Below are positions 25,478 through 34,262 of a DNA stretch of 64,000 bases, piece after piece; position 1 is the stretch's first letter, and the number at the start of each line of letters is the position of its first letter. The position numbers and the translations under genes are program-made. This DNA is from an uncultured Halomonas sp. (GTDB taxonomy: Bacteria; Pseudomonadota; Gammaproteobacteria; Pseudomonadales; Halomonadaceae), in contig NZ_CAMPKE010000003.1 in the NCBI RefSeq assembly GCF_946887195.1, forward strand, positions 124,001 to 188,000, given 5' to 3'. The notes below the pieces were generated by a model. It had not been told where the DNA came from. It saw nothing but the letters and a program-made list of their open reading frames with translations, and made no database searches.

Positions 25478-26434
25478 ATGAGCGATTCGCTGGCACAGAC
25501 GGCTCACTTGATCATCAATGGCAAGTCGGCGCAACTCCCCGAGGTGCGCGAAGCAGTGGCAGCGATCCGCGAGGATGGCTGCGATCTGCAGGTTCGCGTG
25601 ACCTGGGAAGGCGGCGATGCCATTCGCCTGGTCCACGAGGCCAGCCGGCAGGGCGTTCGTCGGATAATCGCCGGGGGCGGCGATGGTTCCGTCAACGAGA
25701 TCGTCAATGGTTTGATGGAACTCGACGACGCCCAGCGGCCGGCGCTCGGTATTCTACCGCTGGGCAGCGCCAACGATTTCGCCAATGGCGTGGGCTTGCC
25801 GCTCGAACCGCGCGAGGCGCTGAACGCGGCACTGCGGGGCACGGCACGGGCAATCGATGTGGCGCGCCTGGGCGACGATTTCTTCATCAATATGGCGTCC
25901 GGCGGTTTCGGTGCCGAGATCACCACATCGACGCCGGTTGCGCTCAAGCGCCTATTGGGTGGCGGTGCCTATTCGCTGATGGGCATGCTCAAGGCCTGGC
26001 GCTATCAGCCTTACCATGGTCAACTGCGCTGGTCGCAGGGTGAACTGGATACACCGCTGTTTCTGCTGGCGATCGCCAATGGCTGCCAGGCGGGTGGCGG
26101 CCAACTCCTGGCGCCAGCGGCGAAGCTGGACGACGGGCTGCTCGATGTGCTCATCGTGCGGCATTTTTCCTCGCTCGGCGAGATGCGTCAGGTGGTGGCC
26201 GAACTCGATCGTATCCCCGAGGATGGCGAATTCGTACGTACCATTCGTACCCCCGAGCTCACATTCGATAGCGATGACGCCTTTCCGCTGAACCTGGACG
26301 GCGAACCTCGGCGGCTGGAAAACTTCACGGTCAAGCTGGAACCGCGCGCATTGCGTTTGCTGATGCCCTCGGATTGCCGGTTGTTATCGTCACCTTCACG
26401 CCCGCAGGAGGCGTGGTTAGAAACCTCTGAGTAA
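25478..26434 (+). CDS. yegS: YegS-type lipid kinase (diacylglycerol kinase catalytic domain)
   Basis: 318 residues. The nucleotide site is [17 protein letters not shown] (GGDGS in place of the common GGDGT), followed by [15 protein letters not shown] and [14 protein letters not shown]. Length and layout match YegS. The enzyme phosphorylates a lipid such as phosphatidylglycerol or diacylglycerol; the in vivo substrate is not known. Only ten bases separate it from the VOC gene, implying one transcript. Confidence 0.92.
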   Translation: MSDSLAQTAHLIINGKSAQLPEVREAVAAIREDGCDLQVRVTWEGGDAIRLVHEASRQGVRRIIAGGGDGSVNEIVNGLMELDDAQRPALGILPLGSANDFANGVGLPLEPREALNAALRGTARAIDVARLGDDFFINMASGGFGAEITTSTPVALKRLLGGGAYSLMGMLKAWRYQPYHGQLRWSQGELDTPLFLLAIANGCQAGGGQLLAPAAKLDDGLLDVLIVRHFSSLGEMRQVVAELDRIPEDGEFVRTIRTPELTFDSDDAFPLNLDGEPRRLENFTVKLEPRALRLLMPSDCRLLSSPSRPQEAWLETSE

Positions 26435-26444
26435 GGAGAGCAGC

Positions 26445-26873
26445 ATGCCGAACCCTTTTCATCTTGCCGTTCAAGTCCGCGATATCGACGAGGCGCGGCG
26501 TTTCTATGGTGAGCTGTTGGGCTGCCCCGAAGGGCGCTCCAGCGACCGCTGGGTTGATTTCAATCTCTATGGCCACCAGTTCGTATGTCATCTCAATCCC
26601 GATCTGGGAGAGAACGGCAACGGCGTGCATCGTAACCCGGTGGATGGCCACGGTGTGCCGGTGCCGCATTTCGGTGTCGTGTTGGAGATGGCCGATTGGG
26701 AGGTGCTGGTCGACCGTTTGACCGACGCTGGTGTGCGCTTCGAGATCGAGCCCTATATCCGTTTCAAGGGCGAACCCGGCGAGCAGGCCACCATGTTCTT
26801 CTTCGACCCTTCGGGCAACGCATTGGAATTCAAGGCGTTTCGCGATATCGAGGGCCAACTGTTCGCGACTTGA
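26445..26873 (+). CDS. VOC (glyoxalase/dioxygenase superfamily) protein
   Basis: 142 residues, start ATG 26445 with AAGGAGAG upstream. Paired beta-alpha-beta-beta-beta modules: [22 protein letters not shown] at the N terminus with metal ligand His6, and [15 protein letters not shown] near the C terminus with the Glu ligand. HFGVVLEM contributes another His. Probably a metal-dependent small-molecule enzyme; the substrate is not readable. Co-transcribed with yegS. Confidence 0.88.
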   Translation: MPNPFHLAVQVRDIDEARRFYGELLGCPEGRSSDRWVDFNLYGHQFVCHLNPDLGENGNGVHRNPVDGHGVPVPHFGVVLEMADWEVLVDRLTDAGVRFEIEPYIRFKGEPGEQATMFFFDPSGNALEFKAFRDIEGQLFAT

Positions 26874-27028
26874 GAAGGCGTCATCGTGGCTGAGCTGTTA
26901 TCCCGAGGTGTAGTGGACGATATCGGCGAGCAGTCGCTTTTACCGCCTCGGGAAGGCTCTCATGCCGGTCGCGTTTATGATAAAGCTGGCCGAAAGCGCC
27001 GTTTCGTTACATCAAGGAGAAGGTAAAG

Positions 27029-27511
27029 ATGGTTAAAACGCCCTGGAGTACGCTTGCTGCCGCACTGGTTATGTCGCTGGGCCTGGCGGCCTGCGATAGC
27101 GGCGGTGAAGAGGCGCCGGAATCCACTGTCAGCGAAACCAATGCGAATGCACAGCCGGCACAGTCAACCCAGGACGGCATGACCGAGGCTGGTGAGAATA
27201 CCGCCGAGATGGCCGAGCAGGCCGGTAACGATTCCGATGCGGCAGGCGACCCTGCGGCAGGCGATCCTGCGGCAGGCGCGAACACTGGCGAGCAAGCCAA
27301 CGACGAGGGCAGTGATGGTATCGATTCGAGTGTCGATGTCGATAACGATTGGGAGAGCACCGAGAAGGACGTCGATAGTGCCCTGAAGGAAGCGGAGCGG
27401 CGTTTCGAAGAGGCGGAAAAGGAGCTTGATGAGCAATTCAAGGCTGCCGAGAAGAAGGATGTCACCGAGGAGTTGGAAATCGAGGAGCCCGGCCAGCCGA
27501 CCCAGCAGTAG
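27029..27511 (+). CDS. Acidic lipoprotein of unknown function
   Basis: 160 residues. The lipobox LGLAAC at residues 17-22 after a short basic, hydrophobic leader predicts a lipoprotein anchored by Cys22; Asp at the next position suggests inner-membrane retention under the +2 rule. The mature part is very acidic and low-complexity, includes an AAGDP repeat encoded by a 15-bp tandem repeat (27240-27278), and ends in a charged helix likely to form a coiled coil (about residues 110-150). No family recognised. A terminator follows. Confidence 0.75.
   Translation: MVKTPWSTLAAALVMSLGLAACDSGGEEAPESTVSETNANAQPAQSTQDGMTEAGENTAEMAEQAGNDSDAAGDPAAGDPAAGANTGEQANDEGSDGIDSSVDVDNDWESTEKDVDSALKEAERRFEEAEKELDEQFKAAEKKDVTEELEIEEPGQPTQQ
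27240..27278 (+). repeat. 15-bp tandem repeat inside the lipoprotein gene
   Basis: The unit CGGCAGGCGAYCCTG occurs twice completely (27240-27254 and 27255-27269, differing at one base) and a third time for nine bases. Being a multiple of three, copy-number change would lengthen or shorten the AAGDP repeat without frameshift. Confidence 0.85.
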
Positions 27512-27550
27512 GTCTATCTAAGCCTATCGTATCAGTGTCAGTGAATACGA

Positions 27551-27580
27551 AAAAGGCCCACCGAAGTGGGCCTTTTCGCT
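27551..27580. terminator. Bidirectional rho-independent terminator
   Basis: A perfect 11-bp stem AAAAGGCCCAC (27551-27561) with GTGGGCCTTTT (27566-27576) and CGAA tetraloop. The A and T tracts make it work on both strands, serving the lipoprotein gene and the convergent cold-shock gene. Confidence 0.88.
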
Positions 27581-27624
27581 GCAGCCTGCCGCAAGCGGCT
27601 GACTGTCAGATCAATGCGCCGAAA

Positions 27625-27828
27625 TTACTCGGGCTTGATGTTAGCAGCCTGAAGGCCTTTCTTGCCCTGAGTGACGTCGAAGGAAACCTTCTGACCGTCC
27701 TGGAGGGATTTGAAGCCATCAGCTTGAATTTCAGAGAAGTGGGCGAACAGGTCGTCACCGCCGTCGTCCGGAGAGATGAAGCCGAAGCCCTTGGTGTCGT
27801 TGAACCACTTGACAGTACCAGTTGCCAT
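27625..27828 (-). CDS. Cold-shock protein (CspA family), copy 1
   Basis: 67 residues, a single cold-shock domain with RNP1 (KGFGFI) and RNP2 (DLFAHF) motifs. Binds single-stranded RNA or DNA and acts as an RNA chaperone. It differs from the adjacent copy 2 only at two internal residues (Asp/Glu and Ser/Thr) and the last residues. A leader of at least 110 bases contains a 48-base block shared with copy 2. Confidence 0.96.
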   Translation of the reverse strand: MATGTVKWFNDTKGFGFISPDDGGDDLFAHFSEIQADGFKSLQDGQKVSFDVTQGKKGLQAANIKPE

Positions 27829-27936
27829 TTTTCGATTACCTTACTAAATGATGTTGATGAGGCCTTGCGGAGCTAAGTTTAGCACCTTTGGCCAGCAGTG
27901 CGAGGGTTATGTGGAAGAGAAACGCGCACGAGGATA

Positions 27937-27984
27937 TCGAAGAATCGATTTGCAACTGACGTTATTCTGCCTATAAACCAACGC
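27937..27984 (-). promoter_or_regulatory. Conserved cold-shock leader/promoter block, copy 1
   Basis: 48 bases ending 108 bases before the copy 1 start codon. Aligned without gaps to 28408-28455 it is identical at 36 positions, in uninterrupted blocks of 12, 9, 5 and 8 bases. On the coding strand it contains GCGTTGGT, AGAAT, CGTCAGTTG and TCGATTCTTCGA. It may be a promoter with a cold-box-like leader element. Confidence 0.65.
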
Positions 27985-28090
27985 GATTGAGGGTGCGCTT
28001 TTCTGAAAGCCACGTCAAGCTTTATTTTATCGTGACGTTCATGCCGAGCGGTACGCAATGGCTACCGCCCGGCAGGCAAGGTGTCTACGC

Positions 28091-28297
28091 TCAGTTGACG
28101 ACCTTGATGTTGGCGGCCTGAAGGCCTTTCTTGCCCTGGGTGACATCGAAGGAGACCTTCTGACCATCCTGCAGGGTCTTGAAACCTTCAGCCTGAATTT
28201 CGGAGAAGTGCGCGAACAGGTCGTCGCCGCCGTCGTCCGGCGAGATGAACCCGAAGCCCTTGGTGTCGTTGAACCACTTGACGGTACCCGTTGCCAT
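28091..28297 (-). CDS. Cold-shock protein (CspA family), copy 2
   Basis: 68 residues from the ATG at 28297; the longer upstream reading is not homologous. RNP1 (KGFGFI) and RNP2 (DLFAHF) are intact, and the C terminus is IKVVN. Nearly identical to the neighbouring copy, indicating local duplication. Its own leader block lies at 28408-28455, so the two are transcribed separately. Confidence 0.96.
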   Translation of the reverse strand: MATGTVKWFNDTKGFGFISPDDGGDDLFAHFSEIQAEGFKTLQDGQKVSFDVTQGKKGLQAANIKVVN

Positions 28298-28407
28298 TGT
28301 CGATTTCCTTAACGTGCAGTGATGGTGCTGGGCTGGCCAGGAACTATCCTCGCCGCGGCGCCCGTGATGCGTGGGCGGTGCAAGATCGGAATGTGCACGG
28401 GTGTCTT

Positions 28408-28455
28408 TCGAAGAATCGACGAACAACTGACGACATTCTATCTGCTGACCAACGC
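28408..28455 (-). promoter_or_regulatory. Conserved cold-shock leader/promoter block, copy 2
   Basis: 48 bases ending 110 bases before the copy 2 start; counterpart of 27937-27984. The equal distance to each start codon and the block-wise identity point to a functional leader element, not coding sequence. Confidence 0.65.
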
Positions 28456-28548
28456 AGCGGATATCGTGGCGTATCAGGCGCATCCAGGCTGCGCTGGTGG
28501 CGGCTTCCGAGTTACGATGCCCGCAAAAGCAACATAGATGGAAAAGAC

Positions 28549-29388
28549 ATGCGCGTCCAGAACGTCGATTATACGTCCCCCGATGCCGCCGAACGCTTCG
28601 TCGCGTCGCTGCGCGAGACGGGTTTCGGTGTGCTCAGAAACCATCCCGTTCCCGGCACGCTGGTGGAATCGATCTATCGCCACTGGCAAGCGTTCTTCGA
28701 CGATCACGCCAAGCACGCCTGGCGCTATGACGCGCAGCGTCAGGACGGCTACTTTCCGCCTGACGTTTCCGAGACCGCCAAAGGGCATGCCGTCAAGGAT
28801 CTCAAGGAGTACTATCACATCTACCCTTGGGGGCGTGTTCCCGAGACGCTGCGTACCGAGGCCATGGATTATTATCGGCGTGCCGAAGCGGTGGCCTCGA
28901 CGCTGCTCGGCTGGGTCGAGGCGCAGACGCCGCCGAGCGTTGCCCGGCATTATCGGGAACCGCTGTCGCGGATGATCGAGGGCAGCGGCCAGACACTGCT
29001 GCGCGTGTTGCACTACCCGCCGCTGGCCGGCGGCGAACAGCCCGGCGCGGTGCGTGCCGCCGCGCATGAGGACATCAACCTGCTGACCGTGCTGCCGGCG
29101 GCCAACGAGCCCGGTCTCGAAGTACGTGGGCGCGATGGAAACTGGCATGCAGTGCCCTGCGATCCGGGCCAACTGGTGATCAATGTCGGCGACATGCTGC
29201 AGGAGGCCTCGAGTGGCTATTTCCCCTCGACGACGCACCGGGTGACCAATCCCAGTGGCGCAGCGCGATCGCAATCCCGCCTGTCGTTGCCACTGTTTCT
29301 GCATCCCCGTCCCGAGGTGGTATTGTCGGCGCGGCACACGGCCGACTCCTATCTCAAGGAGCGGTTGCGTGAACTCGGGGTGATCTGA
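28549..29388 (+). CDS. Isopenicillin N synthase-like 2-oxoglutarate/Fe(II) dioxygenase
   Basis: 279 residues from ATG 28549; an upstream in-frame start would run through the cold-shock gene and is rejected. The double-stranded beta-helix iron ligands are His173 and Asp175 (HED) and His230 (THRV), and the 2-oxoglutarate carboxylate site is Arg244-x-Ser246 in SRLSLPLF. Cytosolic oxidase or hydroxylase of unknown substrate. Stands alone, divergent from the cold-shock genes. Confidence 0.88.
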   Translation: MRVQNVDYTSPDAAERFVASLRETGFGVLRNHPVPGTLVESIYRHWQAFFDDHAKHAWRYDAQRQDGYFPPDVSETAKGHAVKDLKEYYHIYPWGRVPETLRTEAMDYYRRAEAVASTLLGWVEAQTPPSVARHYREPLSRMIEGSGQTLLRVLHYPPLAGGEQPGAVRAAAHEDINLLTVLPAANEPGLEVRGRDGNWHAVPCDPGQLVINVGDMLQEASSGYFPSTTHRVTNPSGAARSQSRLSLPLFLHPRPEVVLSARHTADSYLKERLRELGVI

Positions 29389-29427
29389 TCGACGCGCGGC
29401 GCGCCGTGCTTGTACAAGGAGAGGTAC

Positions 29428-29841
29428 ATGACGCAATTATCGTCCAACGACACGCATAGCAAACTGATCGGCTATCTACTGTGGATCCTCGGCTTCACCG
29501 GCGCCCACCGTTTCTATTATGGCAAGCCGGTCACCGGCACGATCTGGTTTTTCACCTTCGGCCTGTTCGGTATCGGCTGGCTGATCGATCTATTCCTGAT
29601 TCCCGGGATGGATCGTCAGGCCGACTTCCGCTTTCGGGCCGGACCGATCAACTACACCCTGGCCTGGGTGTTGCTGACATTCCTGGGCATATTCGGCATA
29701 CACCGCATGTACATGGGCAAGTGGCTCACCGGCCTGCTGTACCTATTCACCGGTGGGTTGTTCCTGCTGGGTGTGCTGTATGATTTCTGGACGCTCAACG
29801 ATCAGATTACCCAGAAGCATGCGCGACGCTTCAATGGGTGA
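29428..29841 (+). CDS. Membrane protein with two TM2 domains
   Basis: 137 residues from ATG 29428 (AAGGAGAGG upstream). It contains two consecutive TM2 units: GFTGAHRFYYGKPVTGTIWF (about residues 22-41) and GIFGIHRMYMGKWLTGLLYL (about 89-108), each followed by a second hydrophobic segment ending in Asp (WLIDLF, LYDFW). Most TM2 proteins carry one unit. Function is unknown. No obvious operon partner. Confidence 0.85.
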   Translation: MTQLSSNDTHSKLIGYLLWILGFTGAHRFYYGKPVTGTIWFFTFGLFGIGWLIDLFLIPGMDRQADFRFRAGPINYTLAWVLLTFLGIFGIHRMYMGKWLTGLLYLFTGGLFLLGVLYDFWTLNDQITQKHARRFNG

Positions 29842-29916
29842 GCGAATCATCGCGGCTGTTACGCAGGATGCCGGAATGGCGGGCGTGCTGATACCTGAAT
29901 CGAACGGGGAGACGTG

Positions 29917-30495
29917 ATGGCCGAACGCATGGCATTGACGGGCCTGCTCGAGCAGTTGGACGCTGCGGACACCGGCAGGAAGATCCGCTTGCGGGATATC
30001 GTCGATATCTTCGAGTCTCGCGGTTTTGGACCGCTGCTGGTGATACCGGCGTTGATCGTATTGCTGCCCACCGGCGCGGTGCCCGGTGTGCCGACGCTTT
30101 GTGGGTTATTCATTGCCATGGTGGCGGTGCAACTGGTGCTCGGCAAGCGTTCTCCCTGGCTGCCGCGGCGTCTGAGTAAGCGTGGTTTCAGCCATGACAA
30201 GCTGCACCAGGGCGTGATGCGAGTGCGCCCCTGGACCCAGCGTTTCGACCGCCTGCTGAAGCCACGGCTGCCGATGTTGATCAATGCGCTTGCGCAGCGC
30301 TTGATTGCCCTGCTGACCGTACTGCTGGCTTTGGCGATGATTCCCCTCGAGCTACTGCCCTTCGCCTCGGCGATTCCCGCCCTGGCGATCGTGCTCATGG
30401 GCTTGGGATTGACCGCCGGGGATGGCTTGCTGACGTTGGTGGGTCTGCTGGTCGTGGTGGCGGGAGCCATCGTTATCTGGCAGTGGCTGCTCTGA
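29917..30495 (+). CDS. ExoD-family membrane protein
   Basis: 192 residues from ATG 29917 (GTG 29914 also possible). ExoD pattern: RDIVDIFESRGFGPLLVIPALIVLLPTGAVPGVPTLCGLFI, with several hydrophobic segments to the end. First described in rhizobial exopolysaccharide synthesis and alkaline tolerance; the molecular activity remains unknown. Confidence 0.86.
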   Translation: MAERMALTGLLEQLDAADTGRKIRLRDIVDIFESRGFGPLLVIPALIVLLPTGAVPGVPTLCGLFIAMVAVQLVLGKRSPWLPRRLSKRGFSHDKLHQGVMRVRPWTQRFDRLLKPRLPMLINALAQRLIALLTVLLALAMIPLELLPFASAIPALAIVLMGLGLTAGDGLLTLVGLLVVVAGAIVIWQWLL

Positions 30496-30535
30496 TCGCC
30501 GCTGCCCCCTTAATGGTTCGCACGCGAGACACCCG

Positions 30536-31180
30536 ATGCTGATCGATGCCCAATTCCTGCCTTTTCTGCTAGCCATTACCCTGCTCAGCATGACACCCGG
30601 CGTGGACACTCTGCTGGTGATTCGCAATACCGCGCGCGGCGGCCTGCGCGATGGGGTGTTGACCAGTGTGGCGATCTGCTGCGGGCTGTTCGTGCATGCC
30701 ACGGTCTCGGCGCTGGGGATTTCATTGATCCTGCTGCAGTCGGCCTGGGCGTTCGGACTGCTCAAGCTGATCGGTGCCGGCTATCTGGTATGGCTAGGCG
30801 TTCAGAGCCTGCGCAGTGCCCGGCGTGGCACGCCGCTACCGGTCGCCGGCGTGGCGATGAATCGCCAACCCGTGTCGTTGTGTTTGCCGCTGCGCGAGGG
30901 TTTCCTGTCGAACGTGTTCAACCCCAAGACCGTCATCTTCTACATGGCATTCCTGCCGCAGTTCATCGCCCCCGGCGACCCGGCACTGCTCAAGTCGCTG
31001 TGGTTGGCTGGCGTGCATTTCGTGATTGCCAACGTTTGGCAGATCGGCGTCGCGGTGATGGTCGGTCGTGCCGGCCGGCTACTGGCGAGGCGCTGGGTGG
31101 CGCGCACGCTGGATGGCATCACCGGCACGGTGCTGGTGGCGCTGGGTATCAAGCTGGCCGGCTTTTCAAGCGATACCTGA
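30536..31180 (+). CDS. LysE/RhtB family amino acid exporter
   Basis: 214 residues with six hydrophobic segments. Family motifs: FLLAITLLSMTPGVDTLLVIRNTARGG at the N terminus, KLIGAGYLVWLGVQSLRS, and GFLSNVFNPKTVIFYMAFLPQFI. Expected to export an amino acid or derivative such as homoserine lactone or threonine from the cytoplasm; specificity is not readable. Ends in a hairpin shared with slt. Confidence 0.9.
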   Translation: MLIDAQFLPFLLAITLLSMTPGVDTLLVIRNTARGGLRDGVLTSVAICCGLFVHATVSALGISLILLQSAWAFGLLKLIGAGYLVWLGVQSLRSARRGTPLPVAGVAMNRQPVSLCLPLREGFLSNVFNPKTVIFYMAFLPQFIAPGDPALLKSLWLAGVHFVIANVWQIGVAVMVGRAGRLLARRWVARTLDGITGTVLVALGIKLAGFSSDT

Positions 31181-31190
31181 TAAAACCATG

Positions 31191-31214
31191 CGCCGGATGC
31201 GATCGCATCCGGCG
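31191..31214. terminator. Hairpin between convergent lysE-like and slt genes
   Basis: Perfect 10-bp stem CGCCGGATGC (31191-31200) with GCATCCGGCG (31205-31214) and GATC loop. A T-rich tract (GGTTTTATC) follows on the minus strand, making it chiefly a terminator for slt. Confidence 0.6.
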
Positions 31215-31218
31215 ACTC

Positions 31219-33177
31219 TCAATTACGCGCCAGCAGCGAGGTGTCGTAACTCACCTGCCATTCGTCGGGGGTGAGCAAAGCCACATGGCGCGTCTCGCCT
31301 CCCTGCGCCAGGCTGGCGAAGATCACCCGGTAAGCCATCACCGCCTGCACGTAGGCGCGTGTCTCGCTGAACGGAATGCTCTCTACGAACAAATCGAACG
31401 CCTGGGGTGCGCCACGCAGCCAGCGATCGACCCGGCCCGGCCCGGCATTGTAGGCGGCGGCGGCGGCCAGCCGATTGCCACTGTAGCGATCGATCATGTC
31501 GCTGATGTAGGCACTGCCCAGGCGAATATTGACGGCGGGATCGAACAATTCGCTGGCGCTGGGAGGAGTAAGGCCCAGCTGGCGGCTGACGTGTGCGGCG
31601 GTGCCCGGCATCAATTGCATCAGGCCGCGGGCACCGACCGGCGATACCGCCTGACGATTGAAGGCGCTCTCGCGGCGGGCAATGCCCATCAATAGGTAGG
31701 GGTCGACATCGGCCACCTCGCCCCAGCGCAGAAAGCTTTCGCGGTAGGCGTCGGGGAAGCGCCAATGCAGTGCGTTGCGCTGATCGGCGGCGATGGTGGT
31801 TTGCACCAGCAAGGCGTACCAGCCCTGGCTGAGCGCATAATCGGCCAGTGCATTGGCTTGTTGTTCATCGGCGCGGGCCACGGCGGCATACCACTCGCTG
31901 AGTGCCAGCCCCGGCTCGCCGATGCGCTCGAGCGCCTCGACGCGTTGCACGACCGGCCAGTTGGCTACCTCGCGCCGGTAGGCGTCGTTGAAAATCGCCC
32001 GCTCGAGATTGAGCGAGTAGGGCTCGCCGATACGGTCGGCAGCGGCGAAACCGTAGAAGGTGCGCTGTGCAGCGGCGGCGGCATACGCCTTGTGCGCGGT
32101 CTGCTCATCGCCGAGTTGTCCGAGCGCACGTCCCAGCCAGTATTGCCAACGTGCGTCCTGACGGGTGTCGTCGGGCATCGCATGGACCCATTCGATGACA
32201 CCGTTCCAGTCGCGCTCATCGAGCGCGCGGCGCACACGAAGCTCGAGCAATTCGCCATCGGCGAGTTGCGGCAGAACCTGGTCGACCCAGCCTCGGTTGT
32301 TATCCACCTCGCGAACCATCGAATAGAACGCCAGGTCGTGCTCCACGGTGGCACGCTGCTCATTGCTCAGCGGGACATGCGGGCCGATCTTGCGCCAGGC
32401 CTCCAGCGCGGCCTCGGTATCGGCACGAATGAAATTATGCATCGCCGCGGCGAACATCGCGCCGCCGCCTTCGCCCCGAGGGCCGATATCGACAGGCACA
32501 CGGGTTATCGCCGCGTAGTTTTCCTGAAGCCGATCGAGGGCAAGTTGCGCCTCGCCCCAGCCGGCCGGCAGCAGACGCGACAAATAGCGCATCAGGCCGC
32601 TCTCGCCATTCTCCCAGGCCAGCATCTGGCGCTGCCAGATCGCTTGGCCGTCGATCACGCCCCGGCTGCGTAGCGTATCGAACAGCGTATTGCACTGATT
32701 GGGCTGTGAGCGTCCGGTTAGCCACAAGTCCAGCCCGCCCTGGGCAGCGGTGTCCGGTGCCCGATCGAGCAGGGCGGTATAGTAGTAGCATTGGCGGATG
32801 ACGCTGCTGGGTTCGCCGTCGCTGACCGCCAGCAGCGCATCGAGGCGCCCGGCGTTGCCATAGCGGGTTTGCGCGACGCCACGCATCCAGCCGCTCAGTG
32901 GCGAGTCGGCATATCGCTCCAGATAATCGTTGATCTCCTCGGGAGCGACATCGGGCAAGCGGCTGCCCAGCCGGTGATATTCGACATAACCGACGAGAAC
33001 ATGATCCTCGATGGCGCTCTGATCGATCCGACTCCACTGGTGGTCGCGCGCGGCGGCGAGGGCCTGGCGCATTGCCCGGTCGCTGGCTTCGTCGGCAACC
33101 ACCGGCAGGCTGAGCAGCAACGTGGGCAGCAGTGCCGCAAACGGTGTAAGCCAGCGTCTGGAAAAAAGGGGTCTCAT
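31219..33177 (-). CDS. slt: Soluble lytic murein transglycosylase
   Basis: 652 residues from ATG 33177, the usual Slt70 size. Signal peptide about 1-26 (FAALLPTLLLSLPVVA). A long superhelical alpha domain (residues 30-460) is followed by the lysozyme-like catalytic domain: GIARRESAFNRQAVSPVGARGLMQLMPGTA, with catalytic Glu503, and AAAAYNAGPGRVDRWL. It cleaves the glycan of peptidoglycan in the periplasm, releasing 1,6-anhydro-muropeptides for recycling. Confidence 0.95.
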   Translation of the reverse strand: MRPLFSRRWLTPFAALLPTLLLSLPVVADEASDRAMRQALAAARDHQWSRIDQSAIEDHVLVGYVEYHRLGSRLPDVAPEEINDYLERYADSPLSGWMRGVAQTRYGNAGRLDALLAVSDGEPSSVIRQCYYYTALLDRAPDTAAQGGLDLWLTGRSQPNQCNTLFDTLRSRGVIDGQAIWQRQMLAWENGESGLMRYLSRLLPAGWGEAQLALDRLQENYAAITRVPVDIGPRGEGGGAMFAAAMHNFIRADTEAALEAWRKIGPHVPLSNEQRATVEHDLAFYSMVREVDNNRGWVDQVLPQLADGELLELRVRRALDERDWNGVIEWVHAMPDDTRQDARWQYWLGRALGQLGDEQTAHKAYAAAAAQRTFYGFAAADRIGEPYSLNLERAIFNDAYRREVANWPVVQRVEALERIGEPGLALSEWYAAVARADEQQANALADYALSQGWYALLVQTTIAADQRNALHWRFPDAYRESFLRWGEVADVDPYLLMGIARRESAFNRQAVSPVGARGLMQLMPGTAAHVSRQLGLTPPSASELFDPAVNIRLGSAYISDMIDRYSGNRLAAAAAYNAGPGRVDRWLRGAPQAFDLFVESIPFSETRAYVQAVMAYRVIFASLAQGGETRHVALLTPDEWQVSYDTSLLARN

Positions 33178-33310
33178 CGACGGCGTCTCCTCATGCTTGC
33201 CTGAATGTCGCCATGTGGCCCATCCTCGCCGATACCACGGGATTTGAATAGTGGCTCGCTTGAGTAATGACATCGCTACGCTATTCGTAGCAGAGGGCAG
33301 GAGAATCGGC

Positions 33311-33646
33311 ATGGCATTCAAGGGCTGGGGCGTGTTTTCGCGACTCAAGAGTCGTGGTGGGGCGCTTTCGCGCATGGCGCGTGCGCTGCGCTTGTTCGTA
33401 CCGATGTGCGCCGATGTCGTGCGCGGTCGCTACCGCCCGATACCTTGGGCGGCCTTCGGCTGGATGGGGCTGGCATTCATCTACCTGGTCTCGCCGCTGG
33501 ATCTGATTCCCGATGTGCTGGTGCTGTTCGGGATACTCGACGATGTGGTGATCGTCGGTTGGCTGCTGGGCAAGGTCGATAACGCATTGGCCGATTACCG
33601 ACGCTGGAAAGGCTTCGACGATAACCTACCGCGCAGGCGCGATTGA
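33311..33646 (+). CDS. DUF1232 (YkvA-like) membrane protein
   Basis: 111 residues, ATG 33311 preceded by AGGAGA. The DUF1232 core is seen from residue 46 on: RPIPWAAFGWMGLAFIYLVSPLDLIPD, then GILDDVVIVGWLLGKV. Two membrane helices flank the SPLDLIPD loop. Function unknown. It is separate from the thioesterase genes downstream by 84 bases. Confidence 0.85.
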   Translation: MAFKGWGVFSRLKSRGGALSRMARALRLFVPMCADVVRGRYRPIPWAAFGWMGLAFIYLVSPLDLIPDVLVLFGILDDVVIVGWLLGKVDNALADYRRWKGFDDNLPRRRD

Positions 33647-33730
33647 ACGCATCGCTGGATTGGCATGTTGCCAGGCGAACCGCGCAAGGCTACTGTTTGC
33701 ACACTCGTTTCAAACGATGGTTTGCCAACT

Positions 33731-34261
33731 ATGACGACAACGCCATTCTCTCCTTCTACGACGCCTGCCGATTGGCGAAGGGCGATCGAGCGCTTCGTGA
33801 AGGTCGTACCGCATACCCAGGACCTGGGGCTCGAGGTGCTCGACGTGACGCCGCCCCTGGTGCGTATGCGTTTGCCATGGAGCGATGCGCTGCTCGGCGA
33901 TACGCATCGCGGTCTCATTCATGGCGGTGTGTTGAGTATGACCCTGGATACGCTATGCGGTGGCAGTGTGTTGTGCGGGCTGCCGGAGCCGGAGGTCTGC
34001 CCGACGCTGGACTTGCGCGTGGATCACTATCGCCCCGCGCTCGGTGGAATGGCCATATTCGGGGAGGCGCGCGTGGTGCATGTCACCGAGTCGATGGTCT
34101 TCACCGAGGGTACGCTCTGGCAGCAAGAAGGGAAGCCGATAGCGCGTGGCATCGCCAACTTCGTGCGCCTCGGACCACGCAATACCCCACCGGGCTTCGC
34201 GGCAGCCCTGTTTGGCGAGGTAACCGAACAACCAGGCGAACAGCCCGCCGAGGAGGCTTGA
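33731..34261 (+). CDS. PaaI-type hotdog thioesterase (first of two)
   Basis: 176 residues, ATG 33731. Hotdog fold motif DTHRGLIHGGVLSMTLDTLCG: the HGG turn and the Asp eight residues later match the PaaI catalytic layout. Likely hydrolyses an acyl-CoA. One base separates its stop from the start of a second, divergent PaaI-like gene, so both are made from one mRNA. Confidence 0.88.
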   Translation: MTTTPFSPSTTPADWRRAIERFVKVVPHTQDLGLEVLDVTPPLVRMRLPWSDALLGDTHRGLIHGGVLSMTLDTLCGGSVLCGLPEPEVCPTLDLRVDHYRPALGGMAIFGEARVVHVTESMVFTEGTLWQQEGKPIARGIANFVRLGPRNTPPGFAAALFGEVTEQPGEQPAEEA

Positions 34262-34262
34262 A

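Noticed and set aside
28291..28548. Long upstream start for the 2-oxoglutarate dioxygenase gene
   Set aside because: It would cover the cold-shock leader and start codon, adds 86 residues with no homology, and the dioxygenase fold is complete from 28549.
31765..32673. 302-residue plus-strand frame
   Set aside because: Antisense of slt, composition of a shadow frame.
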